Positions 1-6,930 of a stretch of DNA of 9,522 nt are shown one piece after another. The position numbers and the translations under genes are program-made. The notes under the pieces were generated by a model that was given only the letters and a program-made list of their open reading frames with translations, had not been told where the DNA came from and ran no database searches. Each line of letters opens with the position of its first letter. Position 1 is the stretch's first letter. Origin of the DNA: Bacteroidota bacterium (GTDB taxonomy: Bacteria > Bacteroidota > Bacteroidia > Bacteroidales > UBA10428); NCBI GenBank assembly GCA_029268165.1, contig JAJUGM010000109.1:1-9522 (forward strand). Direction: 5' to 3'.

Positions 1-22
1 ATAAAAAATATTTTTAGAGAAG

Positions 23-170
23 ATTTGTCATTGCCTTATTTTTTTTGTGGCCGTTATTAGAAAAATTCGATTTTTTATTATTGAATATTAATGTTTTGTA
101 ATGAAACATCGATTTAAAAAAAGTTTGATATGTAATTAGAAATGCTTACATTTTTAGTTTTTCTATATCG
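23..170. repeat. Interspersed palindromic repeat, copy A
   Basis: This AT-rich stretch aligns end to end with 1876-2022, with roughly 80-85% identity by eye and only a few one-base gaps. Its best-conserved part is an 18-base identical run (ttgaatattaatgttttg). The last third (110-170) is a degenerate hairpin: left arm 110-135, 10-nt loop 136-145, right arm 146-170, with several mismatches. The same hairpin is almost perfect in the other copy. The first part also carries a weakened version of the outer pairing seen there. No ORF is present. Upstream sequence that might hold the rest of a longer element lies outside the window. Copy A looks like the older, more decayed copy. Function is unknown. 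Confidence 0.8.
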
Positions 171-218
171 TGGCGCATCACATTTTGGTTTAATAAAGAG
201 AAGATTGAATATTTTATA

Positions 219-247
219 TTGCCTCAGTATGGTAATTTATATCTTTG
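219..247 (+). promoter_or_regulatory. Predicted Bacteroidota-type promoter for rlmD
   Basis: TATCTTTG at 240-247 matches the Bacteroidota -7 consensus TAnnTTTG in every fixed position. A TTG at 219-221 lies 18 nt upstream, close to the usual place of the -33 element. Transcription would start near 252, giving a leader of about 17 nt before the ATG at 269. There is no Shine-Dalgarno sequence, which is normal for this phylum. This is a motif match only. Confidence 0.55.
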
Positions 248-268
248 CCCGGATAATCTAAAGACATA

Positions 269-1672
269 ATGCGCAGAAAGAAATCCATATTACTTGAAAA
301 TATTGAAATTACTGATATTGCTGCTGAGGGTAGGTCAATTGCGAGGGTTGATAATATGGTTGTGTTTGTACCTCATGCAATACCTGGTGATGTTGTTGAT
401 GTAAGGATCATACGTAAAAGAAAACGTTATATGGAAGGCATTGCAGTTAAATATCGCCGGTATTCATCCATGCGCCTTGAACCGTTTTGTAAGCATTTTG
501 GGGAATGCGGTGGCTGTAGCTGGCAGCAATTGCCTTATAGTGAACAATTGAAATTTAAACAAAAGCAGGTGGCTGATCAGTTAGAGCGCATAGGCAACCT
601 TCATATCAGAGAAATCAAACCTATCATCCCTTCTGAAATTCAGACAGGTTACAGGAATAAACTTGAATTTGCTTTTTCAGAAAACCGTTGGCTGACCCGC
701 GATGAGATAGGGAAAAGACTTCCGCTGAATAAAGGAAAAGCTGCAGGATTCCATGTCCCGGGGCGTTTTGATAAGGTGATTGATATACAGCAATGTCATC
801 TGCAGCCTGAGCCTTCAAACGCAATACGCAATTACATCAGAGAATATTCCCTACGCAGGAATATAGAATTTTTTGATCTTGTTCACCAACGTGGTTTCCT
901 CAGAAATGTTACTATACGGAATAACCGGAAAGGAGAATTCATGGTAGTTATTTCGTTTTATAAAGATGATAAAGCATTGATTTTCCCGTTGCTTGAAAGC
1001 CTGAAACAATCATTTACCGAAATAGTATCATTGTTTTATGTTATCAACACAAAAGCCAATGATACGGTAACTGACCTTGAGCATATACTGTATTTCGGGA
1101 ATGACCATCTTACCGAAGAAATGGAAGGACTGAAATTCAGAATCGGGCCAAAATCATTTTATCAGACTAACCCCATACAGGCTCAGAAACTGTATGATGT
1201 TGCCCGTGATTTTGCAGGCTTAACAGGCAGGGAAACTGTGTACGATCTGTACACCGGCACAGGAACCATAGCGCTTTTTGTTGCAAGGCACTGTTTAAAA
1301 GTTAAGGGTATTGAATTTGTCGATGAGGCTATTGATAATGCGCGAAAAAATGCTGAACTGAACAATATAACCAATGTTGAATTTTTTGCAGGTGACAGCA
1401 GGAAAATTCTGACCAATGAATTTATGGCAGAACAGGGTTATCCCGATGTCATTATTGTTGATCCTCCGCGTTCAGGAATGCATGCCGACGTTGTTAATGC
1501 AATTACTGAAAGTAATGCACACAGAATTGTTTACGTAAGCTGTAATCCTGCCACACAGGCACGCGACATCAAGCTGATGGGAGGCAGATATGATGTAATC
1601 TGTGTTCAACCTATAGATATGTTTCCGCATACCGCGCATGTTGAGAATGTTGCTTTGCTTGAAAAAAAATAA
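269..1672 (+). CDS. rlmD: 23S rRNA (uracil-5-)-methyltransferase, RlmD/RumA family
   Basis: This 467-residue enzyme should transfer a methyl group from S-adenosylmethionine to C5 of a uracil in 23S rRNA (U1939 in E. coli numbering for RlmD). It acts in the cytoplasm. An N-terminal TRAM RNA-binding domain covers about residues 5-62. Cys74, Cys80, Cys83 and Cys176 have the pattern of the family's 4Fe-4S ligands. The Rossmann methyltransferase domain has the SAM loop DLYTGTGT (326-333), motif DPPRSG (398-403), the catalytic nucleophile Cys425 in YVSCNP, and the general base Glu459 in HVEN. Length is normal and nothing is missing. The paralogues RlmC, RlmCD and TrmA share this fold. The iron-sulfur cysteines and TRAM domain exclude TrmA, but the exact uridine (747 or 1939) cannot be fixed from sequence. 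The gene stands alone, with repeats on both sides and a promoter at 219-247. Confidence 0.93.
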   Translation: MRRKKSILLENIEITDIAAEGRSIARVDNMVVFVPHAIPGDVVDVRIIRKRKRYMEGIAVKYRRYSSMRLEPFCKHFGECGGCSWQQLPYSEQLKFKQKQVADQLERIGNLHIREIKPIIPSEIQTGYRNKLEFAFSENRWLTRDEIGKRLPLNKGKAAGFHVPGRFDKVIDIQQCHLQPEPSNAIRNYIREYSLRRNIEFFDLVHQRGFLRNVTIRNNRKGEFMVVISFYKDDKALIFPLLESLKQSFTEIVSLFYVINTKANDTVTDLEHILYFGNDHLTEEMEGLKFRIGPKSFYQTNPIQAQKLYDVARDFAGLTGRETVYDLYTGTGTIALFVARHCLKVKGIEFVDEAIDNARKNAELNNITNVEFFAGDSRKILTNEFMAEQGYPDVIIVDPPRSGMHADVVNAITESNAHRIVYVSCNPATQARDIKLMGGRYDVICVQPIDMFPHTAHVENVALLEKK

Positions 1673-1730
1673 ACCCAATTATTCATTGGGAGCTCTCAGA
1701 AAGAGCGAACCAATGAATAAAATTGGGGTT
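1672..1730 (+). terminator. Long hairpin at the rlmD stop codon, possible terminator
   Basis: The outer stem pairs 1672-1689 with 1710-1730: nine contiguous pairs (attcattgg with ccaatgaat), then aatt with aatt across a 2-nt bulge, then ccc with ggg. An inner stem of five pairs (gctct 1692-1696, agagc 1702-1706) closes a 5-nt loop. It begins on the last base of the rlmD stop codon, so it could end that transcript or protect its 3' end. No T-run follows, so it is not a classic intrinsic terminator. It may instead be the first unit of the palindromic repeat block that follows. Confidence 0.4.
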
Positions 1731-1734
1731 GTCC

Positions 1735-1800
1735 CGATTTAGAAAAATCACTTTTCTGGTGCAGCGCCAGCAAACCGGAAAAGTTGATTTTTCTTAATCG
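1735..1800. repeat. Hairpin with about 22-bp stem, unit 1 of the palindromic element
   Basis: The left arm 1735-1756 and right arm 1778-1800 are complementary along their whole length, except for one extra base and one mismatch. The loop region is about 21 nt and GC-richer. A nested stem (ctgg with ccag at about 1756-1770) is possible inside it. Both arm ends carry the 13-bp motif CGATTWAGAAAAA, which is also found at the ends of the 1963-2022 hairpin. The alternating T/A base at the variable position distinguishes outer from inner copies. Confidence 0.75.
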
Positions 1801-1875
1801 AATTGCATTAGAAATTTTTCTAATATAATAATTGGGATAAATTTATTATTAACTTTTTTCTTATTTTTAACCCGA

Positions 1876-2022
1876 ATTTGTCATTAGCCTTATTTTCTAG
1901 TGACCGACTTTAGAAAAATTGGTTATTTTATTATTGAATATTAATGTTTTGCAATGACAAATCGATTAAGAAAAACTTAAAATGTAATCAGAAATGCTTA
2001 CATTTTAAGTTTTTCTAAATCG
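1876..2022. repeat. Interspersed palindromic repeat, copy B
   Basis: This is the second copy of the 148-bp repeat at 23-170, in the same orientation about 1.85 kb downstream. It consists of two adjoining foldbacks. In the first, 1876-1885 (atttgtcatt) is the perfect reverse complement of 1953-1962, enclosing 67 nt. In the second, 1963-1987 and 1998-2022 form a 25-bp stem with one mismatch around a 10-nt loop (tcagaaatgc). The stem core 1969-1987/1998-2016 is 19 pairs without error. Copy B keeps pairing that copy A has lost. No ORF is present. Confidence 0.82.
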
Positions 2023-2026
2023 GGGT

Positions 2027-2080
2027 TAAACCCGGTTAAGTCGTTAATTCGTTTCTCTCCTAATGACTAATCCGGGTTTA
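2027..2080. repeat. 20-bp-stem hairpin, third palindromic unit
   Basis: The left arm 2027-2046 and right arm 2061-2080 pair over 20 positions with two mismatches and one G-T wobble, around a 14-nt pyrimidine-rich loop. The outer nine pairs (taaacccgg with ccgggttta) are perfect. It abuts the right terminal repeat of the 1733-2025 element but does not carry the CGATTWAGAAAAA end motif, so it is a different repeat. No T-run follows on either strand. The rest of the gap to 2164 holds a short palindrome (aggtt-a-aacct, 2122-2132) and a weak -7-like AACCTTTG at 2128-2135, about 30 nt before the next gene. Confidence 0.6.
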
Positions 2081-2164
2081 ATCATTATAGCCTGTTCGAC
2101 ATTTTTCCTGTTTAAAGAATCAGGTTAAACCTTTGATAAAGAACTAAATACGGAATATAATATT

Positions 2165-2581
2165 ATGGGCAACTTTTTTCATGGCATTTTTCAGATTTTT
2201 TTCCTTATAGGCTATATTTTAATTTTTATTGTTACTATTATCATTATTAGGCCTTTCCGTATACATAAGCGCCGGACCAAATCGACTATAGCCCTGAAAG
2301 TTTCATATCTGTTATATCAGATTTCATTTCTTACATTTACTTATCTTCTACTTTTCGGGAATAAGGAACTGGAAAATGACGAAACACCATATAAATCACT
2401 TTTTAATATACATTTTTTGATTTTTCTTTCAGCTACCATAATACCCAACGTGGGTATTATGATCAGGCGGACAATAAAACGAAGCCGTATTGAATACAAT
2501 GCAACAGTTACTATGATTAATCTGATGTATTTCATTTACCTTTTGTATTTATGCTTTTCGCATAAATGGGCTTTGATGTGA
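2165..2581 (+). CDS. Small four-helix integral membrane protein, function unknown
   Basis: I do not recognise a family. The 138-residue product is strongly hydrophobic, with four predicted membrane helices at about residues 8-29, 44-64, 82-100 and 113-131. Short basic loops separate them: RIHKRRTK at 32-39 after helix 1 and RRTIKRSR at 101-108 after helix 3. By the positive-inside rule these basic loops should be cytoplasmic, with both termini outside. The acidic stretch 68-74 (ELENDET) would then be periplasmic. There are no obvious catalytic residues. The gene is followed after 45 bp by the methyltransferase gene on the same strand, so cotranscription is possible. Its upstream side is the repeat block. 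Translation starts at ATG without a Shine-Dalgarno sequence. Confidence 0.72.
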   Translation: MGNFFHGIFQIFFLIGYILIFIVTIIIIRPFRIHKRRTKSTIALKVSYLLYQISFLTFTYLLLFGNKELENDETPYKSLFNIHFLIFLSATIIPNVGIMIRRTIKRSRIEYNATVTMINLMYFIYLLYLCFSHKWALM

Positions 2582-2626
2582 TAGACAAGGCTGAAGAACC
2601 ACAGTGGAAATTATTATAGTGAAAAT

Positions 2627-3391
2627 ATGAGGACCAGACATTTTGAATATCCTGATTATGTTGCCCGTTTTTACGACCTGATTTATCATCAGATGAGGGA
2701 TGGCATTGACAATAGTTTTTTTCTTTCCAGAATTACTGCGGTAAAAGGTAAGGTACTTGATGTAGGTGCAGGGACCGGACGTTTTTTTACAGAAGGTCTC
2801 CAACAAGGGGTTGATTTGTATGGTATCGACATCAGCGCAAGCATGATTGAAAAATTGCTTTCTAAAATACCAGCACATGAGCATTATCGCATAAAAATTG
2901 GTGATGCTGTTACCATGAAATGGAACATTAAATTTAAACTGATAGTGGCCCCTTTCCGAGTTTTTGCCCATATACTTGATATACAAGACCAGCTGGCATT
3001 ATTAAATAATATATACGATCACCTGGAACCGGGCGGAGAATTTATTTTCGATCTGTTTATCCCCGAACCGGTACTGCTGGCAAATGGTATTAACAATCTG
3101 ACCGATTTTACCGGAGAATATGAACCGGGAAAGAAAATTAGCCGGACTGTTTCTTCAAAACCCGATATCGTCAATCAATTGCTCGATGTTACTATGAAAT
3201 TTGTATGGGATGAAAACGGAAAACAAATTGAAAAAGAATGGCATCTGCAAATGCGTTTTTATTTCAGATATGAACTTGAACATCTTATTAGTCGTTCGAA
3301 ACTGAAACTAAAAACAATTTATGGTGATTATGCCGGGAACCCGTTACAATCAGGTTCAAAAGATTTCATTCTGCATTGTTATAAACCATAG
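2627..3391 (+). CDS. Class I SAM-dependent methyltransferase, substrate unknown
   Basis: This 254-residue soluble protein has a Rossmann-like methyltransferase fold. Motif I is VLDVGAGTGR (43-52), the SAM-binding loop. The acidic residue ending strand 2 is Asp68 in YGIDIS, and IGDAVTM (91-97) fits motif II/III. The post-strand-4 segment APFRVFAHI (108-116) and HLEPGGEFIFDLF (132-144) follow the usual order. The C-terminal third (about 160-254) is mostly beta and probably forms the substrate cap. It resembles the broad 'methyltransferase domain' proteins common in bacteria that act on small molecules. No motif identifies ubiquinone, tRNA or protein methylation, so the substrate cannot be named. 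It may share a transcript with the membrane protein gene 45 bp upstream. Confidence 0.85.
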   Translation: MRTRHFEYPDYVARFYDLIYHQMRDGIDNSFFLSRITAVKGKVLDVGAGTGRFFTEGLQQGVDLYGIDISASMIEKLLSKIPAHEHYRIKIGDAVTMKWNIKFKLIVAPFRVFAHILDIQDQLALLNNIYDHLEPGGEFIFDLFIPEPVLLANGINNLTDFTGEYEPGKKISRTVSSKPDIVNQLLDVTMKFVWDENGKQIEKEWHLQMRFYFRYELEHLISRSKLKLKTIYGDYAGNPLQSGSKDFILHCYKP

Positions 3392-3469
3392 CTATATAAA
3401 AATAATTACGCAAAAAGTTTTACTTACTGAACAGGTTGCTTATTTTTATATCAATAATCCGGATATTCC

Positions 3470-4228
3470 ATGAAGCGTAATTTTTTTTATGGTGTTTTTT
3501 ATACAGGAATCATGTTAATGCTTTTTTCCTGTAAAAAAGATAAGAACGAAAACCTTACTTATTACGATTTAAGCTTTAATCCTTCTGTCCTGACCGACAG
3601 GATACCTGCTGGCGTTAAGCAATCAGTCAATCCTTATGCAAAAATTGTCTATGAAGATATTATCGGTATGCTTGACTGGCGTGAATTTTCAGATCAGCTC
3701 ACTTTGCCTGCTGAAGCTGTTAAAATTGGCGAAGATGCCGAAAGGATTATTTTTCTTTGGAATTATAATACCAATTCCCTTTTGCTTGCCATAAACCTTG
3801 TTTTTTCAAAAGAAGGTAGCGAATATCAGTGGGAGGAAAAAATACAGTATGGCGACGGAACGGCCAATGAATATTTGGTTGCCAGGGAAAGCAACGATAA
3901 AAAAAGCGGGTCGCTTGATTATAATGTTTTTTGGTTCTGCGGATTGGATCAACTAACCAAACCATGCGATGTTTTATTAAAACATTATGAGTGGGTTTTT
4001 AAAGATGATGGAAGTGTTTTTTATCTTTCAGCCGGTATTGATCCAAGCTCAGTTCCCGCTCAGTCTATTGAATACAGGCTCATCCTGAATCCTGATGGTA
4101 CAGGTAGCACATCGGCTATAGCAGGCCTTATATCTTATACTGCCTCATGGGATAATCAGGGAAACGGAGTATATACTTTATATGATGGCGATTATACCGA
4201 GATGCATGAATGGACGGCGGGGGAGTGA
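3470..4228 (+). CDS. Hypothetical lipoprotein
   Basis: The 252-residue product starts with a lipoprotein signal peptide: Lys2-Arg3, a hydrophobic core, and the lipobox LFSC with the modified cysteine at 21. Mature Cys-Lys-Lys-Asp-Lys follows, so it is probably anchored in the outer membrane or periplasmic face. The rest is rich in aromatic and beta-prone residues with repeated turn motifs (NPDGTGS at about 208-214, DNQGNG and YDGDY near the C terminus), suggesting an all-beta secreted fold. Two further cysteines (about 152 and 161) lie in a WFCGLDQLTKPCD segment and could form a disulfide. I recognise no family and would not assign a function. A weak -7-like element (TATTTTTA, 3441-3448) lies upstream. 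It precedes the purine-rich repeat and is probably its own transcription unit. Confidence 0.8.
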   Translation: MKRNFFYGVFYTGIMLMLFSCKKDKNENLTYYDLSFNPSVLTDRIPAGVKQSVNPYAKIVYEDIIGMLDWREFSDQLTLPAEAVKIGEDAERIIFLWNYNTNSLLLAINLVFSKEGSEYQWEEKIQYGDGTANEYLVARESNDKKSGSLDYNVFWFCGLDQLTKPCDVLLKHYEWVFKDDGSVFYLSAGIDPSSVPAQSIEYRLILNPDGTGSTSAIAGLISYTASWDNQGNGVYTLYDGDYTEMHEWTAGE

Positions 4229-4267
4229 TAATTAAGTATTTTGCCGGCAGTCATCAGCGAAGGGTTT

Positions 4268-4358
4268 AAAAAAAAAGAGCAAAGAAAAAGCCCTGATAGC
4301 TATCGGGGAAGAACAAAGAGCAAAGAACCAAGAATAAAGAACAAAAAAACAAAGAATA
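4268..4358. repeat. Purine-rich imperfect 7-mer repeat around a palindrome
   Basis: Two purine-only-like blocks (4268-4290 and 4309-4358) are built from imperfect units such as AAAGAGC, AAAGAAC and AAGAATA. They flank an 18-bp palindrome at 4291-4308 (ccctgatagctatcgggg) that is perfect apart from one T-G wobble. I recall similar AAGAACAAAGAAC tracts and GATAGCTATC palindromes as recurrent intergenic sequence in environmental Bacteroidota, but that is memory and was not checked. Read on the minus strand, the palindrome is followed by CTTTTTCTTT, which is terminator-like. No minus-strand gene lies upstream to need one. Confidence 0.7.
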
Positions 4359-4432
4359 ACACCATCATTTTTCGGTAATGAATCATGTTACAAACTTTTC
4401 TATTATAATTTCTGCATCAATAATATTAATAT

Positions 4433-4440
4433 TATTTTTG
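4433..4440 (+). promoter_or_regulatory. Possible -7 promoter element for the gpsA-pgi operon
   Basis: TATTTTTG fits TAnnTTTG exactly, and a start near 4445 would leave a leader of about 17 nt before the gpsA ATG, as for rlmD. No convincing TTTG is found at the -33 position, and the region is so T-rich that a chance match is likely. Confidence 0.3.
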
Positions 4441-4461
4441 TCCAGCCAATGAAAATAACCG

Positions 4462-5457
4462 ATGGAAGGAGCTAAAAGGGTTGCATTGCTGGGTGGAGGA
4501 AGCTGGGCTACTGCACTGGCCAAATTATTGCTCAATAATTTGCCACATATAAACTGGTATATTCGTACACAAAAGATTATTGACCACATTAAAAAATATG
4601 GCCATAATCCCGATTATATTTCTGATATACAATTTGATGCAAGTAAAATAACCTTTTTCAATAACATCAATGAAGCTATTGAACAATCAGATATTCTGAT
4701 TTTTGCAATCCCTGCCCCTTTTCTTAAAGAGTCGCTCGCCAAATATCATAAAGGATTTCATAATAAATATATTGTTTCTGCCATTAAAGGAATCATTCCG
4801 CATGATAATCTCACAGTAGCAGAATTTTTTAATCGTTATTACCATGTATTGTTCCGCAACATAATCATCATCACTGGCCCGTGTCATGCAGAGGAAATAG
4901 CCCTGGAAAGGCTTTCATATCTCACAGTGGTTTCATCAAGCGAGGCAAGGGCTGAACATGTGGCTGCCATGTTGCGCTGCCATTATGTGAAGGTTAAAAC
5001 CTCAAAAGATATTTATGGCACCGAATATGCTGCTGTGCTGAAAAATATTGTTGCTATTGCCGCAGGCATTTCACATGGGCTGGGTTATGGAGATAATTTT
5101 CAGGCTGTGCTTATTTCTAATGCCATGCAGGAGATAAAGCGATTTCTTGAAAAAACTTACAAAAGTAAACGGAAAGTACTAACATCACCTTACCTGGGCG
5201 ACCTGCTGGTAACAGCTTACTCACAGTTCAGCCGCAACCGTACTTTTGGCATGATGATCGGCAAAGGGTATTCGGTTAAAACTGCCCAGCTTGAAATGAA
5301 TATGATTGCTGAGGGTTATTATGCAGTTAACTGCATTCATGAAATCAACCGCAGCTATAATGTTAAAATGCCCATTGTTGATGCTGTTTATCATATTTTA
5401 TATGATAAAGTATCACCCTTTCTTGAAATTAAGTTATTATCAGAAAAACTGACATAA
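4462..5457 (+). CDS. gpsA: NAD(P)-dependent glycerol-3-phosphate dehydrogenase
   Basis: This cytoplasmic enzyme reduces dihydroxyacetone phosphate to sn-glycerol-3-phosphate, the backbone for phospholipids. The 331-residue length is normal. The nucleotide loop is LGGGSWATA (10-18), where alanine replaces the last glycine of GxGxxG. I believe this variant is common in Bacteroidota homologues. The signature GPCHAEE (139-145) and the GLGYGDN segment (206-212) are present. Comparison with the known active site of the Leishmania enzyme by spacing gives Lys109, Lys194, Asp247, Thr251, Arg258 and Asn259. All are conserved at the expected distances, so the enzyme should be active. The start at 4462 puts the Rossmann strand at residue 5, as in relatives. 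The pgi gene begins 20 bp downstream, so the two are almost certainly cotranscribed. Confidence 0.95.
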   Translation: MEGAKRVALLGGGSWATALAKLLLNNLPHINWYIRTQKIIDHIKKYGHNPDYISDIQFDASKITFFNNINEAIEQSDILIFAIPAPFLKESLAKYHKGFHNKYIVSAIKGIIPHDNLTVAEFFNRYYHVLFRNIIIITGPCHAEEIALERLSYLTVVSSSEARAEHVAAMLRCHYVKVKTSKDIYGTEYAAVLKNIVAIAAGISHGLGYGDNFQAVLISNAMQEIKRFLEKTYKSKRKVLTSPYLGDLLVTAYSQFSRNRTFGMMIGKGYSVKTAQLEMNMIAEGYYAVNCIHEINRSYNVKMPIVDAVYHILYDKVSPFLEIKLLSEKLT

Positions 5458-5477
5458 TCCTTAATATATTATATACT

Positions 5478-6821
5478 ATGGAACATATTACCGTTGACAT
5501 CAGTAAAACCTTTGGATTTGTATCCAAATCAATTATTGACGGGCTTCAGAATCTTGTTAAAGAGAAAAACCTGTTCCTTGAAAACAAAACCGGTAAAGGA
5601 AATGATTTCCTCGGATGGGTAAAACTACCTTCTTCCATAAATGATGAAGACCTTGAGGAAATTGAGAATATGGCAAAAAATCTGGCCCGCAGAATTGATG
5701 TTGTTGTTGTGATTGGTATAGGAGGATCATACCTTGGCACAAGAGCTGTTTATGAAGCACTTTCTCCCTCATTTCTTCATCTTCAGAAAAACCGTAAATT
5801 TCCCTTGATACTTTACGCAGGCAATAATATTGGAGAAGATTATCTAAGTGAATTGGCTGAAATACTTAACAGTGTGCACTACGGTATTGTTGTGATTTCC
5901 AAGTCGGGAACCACTACCGAGCCGGCTATTGCTTTCAGAATTCTGAAAAACCATCTCGAAAAAAAGGTCGGTAAAGAGGCAGCAAAAGAGCTGATTATTA
6001 CTGTTACCGATGTTGCCAAAGGTGCGCTGAGAACTATGGCAAAGGCCGAAGGATATAAAACTTTTGTTATTCCGGATGATATTGGCGGACGTTATTCGGT
6101 ATTAACCCCTGTGGGTTTGGTACCATTGGCTATCGGGGGTATTGATATTAAGGCTCTGGTTGATGGTGCCCGCACCATGGAAAAAATTACCGGCAGTGAA
6201 GTCCCGTTTGAAAAAAACCCTGCTGCATTGTATGCTGCAACAAGATATACCTTATACCGGCTTGGTAAAAAAATTGAAATACTGGCCAATTATGAAAATA
6301 AGCTTCATTACATAGCTGAGTGGTGGAAGCAGCTGTACGGAGAAAGTGAAGGCAAGCAGGGAAAAGGACTTTTCCCTGCAAGTGTTGACTTTACTGCCGA
6401 TCTGCACTCAATGGGGCAGTATATTCAGGAGGGGGAAAGAATTTTGATGGAAACCGTATTATCAGTGAAAGAAACAAATAACAAGCTTACCCTACCCAGT
6501 GACCCTGAAAATCTTGACGGCCTTAATTTCATCGCCGGGAAACGTATTGATGAAATCAACAAAATGGCTGAACTTGGCACATTACTCGCTCATGTTGACG
6601 GAGGTGTGCCTAATATACAAATTTCCATACCCAGACTCAACGAATATTATATAGGGCAATTATTATATATGTTTGAGAGAGCTTGCGGCATAAGCGGATA
6701 TTTGCTTGATATAAATCCGTTTAACCAGCCTGGTGTCGAGGCATATAAGAAAAATATGTTTGCACTTCTTGAAAAACCAGGGTTTGAAGAAGAGACTAAA
6801 AAGATAAGGGCGAAGCTATAA
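5478..6821 (+). CDS. pgi: Glucose-6-phosphate isomerase, short (Bacillus-type) form
   Basis: It interconverts glucose-6-phosphate and fructose-6-phosphate at the entry of glycolysis and gluconeogenesis, in the cytoplasm. At 447 residues it belongs to the short bacterial class, not the 550-residue E. coli/animal class. Sugar-phosphate isomerase (SIS) signatures are GIGGSYLG (80-87), SKSGTTTEP (141-149, phosphate-binding loop) and GGRYSVLTP (203-211). Catalytic candidates are Glu289 in the YGESEGK segment (proton transfer), His310 in TADLHSMGQ (ring opening) and Lys424 in NQPGVEAYK. All are present. It is second gene of the gpsA operon and has no Shine-Dalgarno sequence. Its 20-bp upstream gap is nearly all A and T, typical of Bacteroidota ribosome-binding regions. 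No clear T-run terminator follows. Confidence 0.96.
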   Translation: MEHITVDISKTFGFVSKSIIDGLQNLVKEKNLFLENKTGKGNDFLGWVKLPSSINDEDLEEIENMAKNLARRIDVVVVIGIGGSYLGTRAVYEALSPSFLHLQKNRKFPLILYAGNNIGEDYLSELAEILNSVHYGIVVISKSGTTTEPAIAFRILKNHLEKKVGKEAAKELIITVTDVAKGALRTMAKAEGYKTFVIPDDIGGRYSVLTPVGLVPLAIGGIDIKALVDGARTMEKITGSEVPFEKNPAALYAATRYTLYRLGKKIEILANYENKLHYIAEWWKQLYGESEGKQGKGLFPASVDFTADLHSMGQYIQEGERILMETVLSVKETNNKLTLPSDPENLDGLNFIAGKRIDEINKMAELGTLLAHVDGGVPNIQISIPRLNEYYIGQLLYMFERACGISGYLLDINPFNQPGVEAYKKNMFALLEKPGFEEETKKIRAKL

Positions 6822-6930
6822 ATTGTTCATCTATAACTTTTTATTTGCTATAAGCTCATTCGTTCCAATATTTATATAACAAAGCGCTTACTTTTTCGTT
6901 AAATCAATTGTATTATATATGTTAATATCT

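Larger units (their letters stand above)
1733..2025. mobile_element. MITE-like non-coding element with 15-bp perfect terminal inverted repeats
   Basis: The left end (1733-1747, cccgatttagaaaaa) is the exact reverse complement of the right end (2011-2025 region, tttttctaaatcggg, with one base of slack in the right boundary). The interior has no ORF and holds two strong hairpins (1735-1800 and 1963-2022) plus a longer-range pairing (1876-1885 with 1953-1962). This is the architecture of a miniature inverted-repeat element. No clear target-site duplication is visible, and no transposase is in the window, so mobility is inferred. A cluster of regulatory or RNA-processing hairpins is the alternative. 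Confidence 0.45.

Noticed and set aside
1672..2080. The row of hairpins read as a CRISPR array
   Set aside because: Repeat units differ in sequence and length, spacing is irregular, and there are no unique spacers between identical repeats.
2549..2986. Minus-strand 145-codon frame across the membrane protein and methyltransferase genes
   Set aside because: It is antisense to the methyltransferase motif I region, which is clearly coding on the plus strand.
4291..4308. The palindrome read as an intrinsic terminator for the lipoprotein gene
   Set aside because: On the plus strand it is followed by a purine run and not a T-run. The T-rich side faces the other strand, where no gene needs it.
4378..4452. 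A 24-codon open frame with a hydrophobic core (MNHVTNFSIII start) ending 9 bp before gpsA, possibly a leader peptide
   Set aside because: It is short enough to arise by chance in AT-rich DNA, has no conserved feature I can recognise, and overlaps the possible gpsA promoter element.
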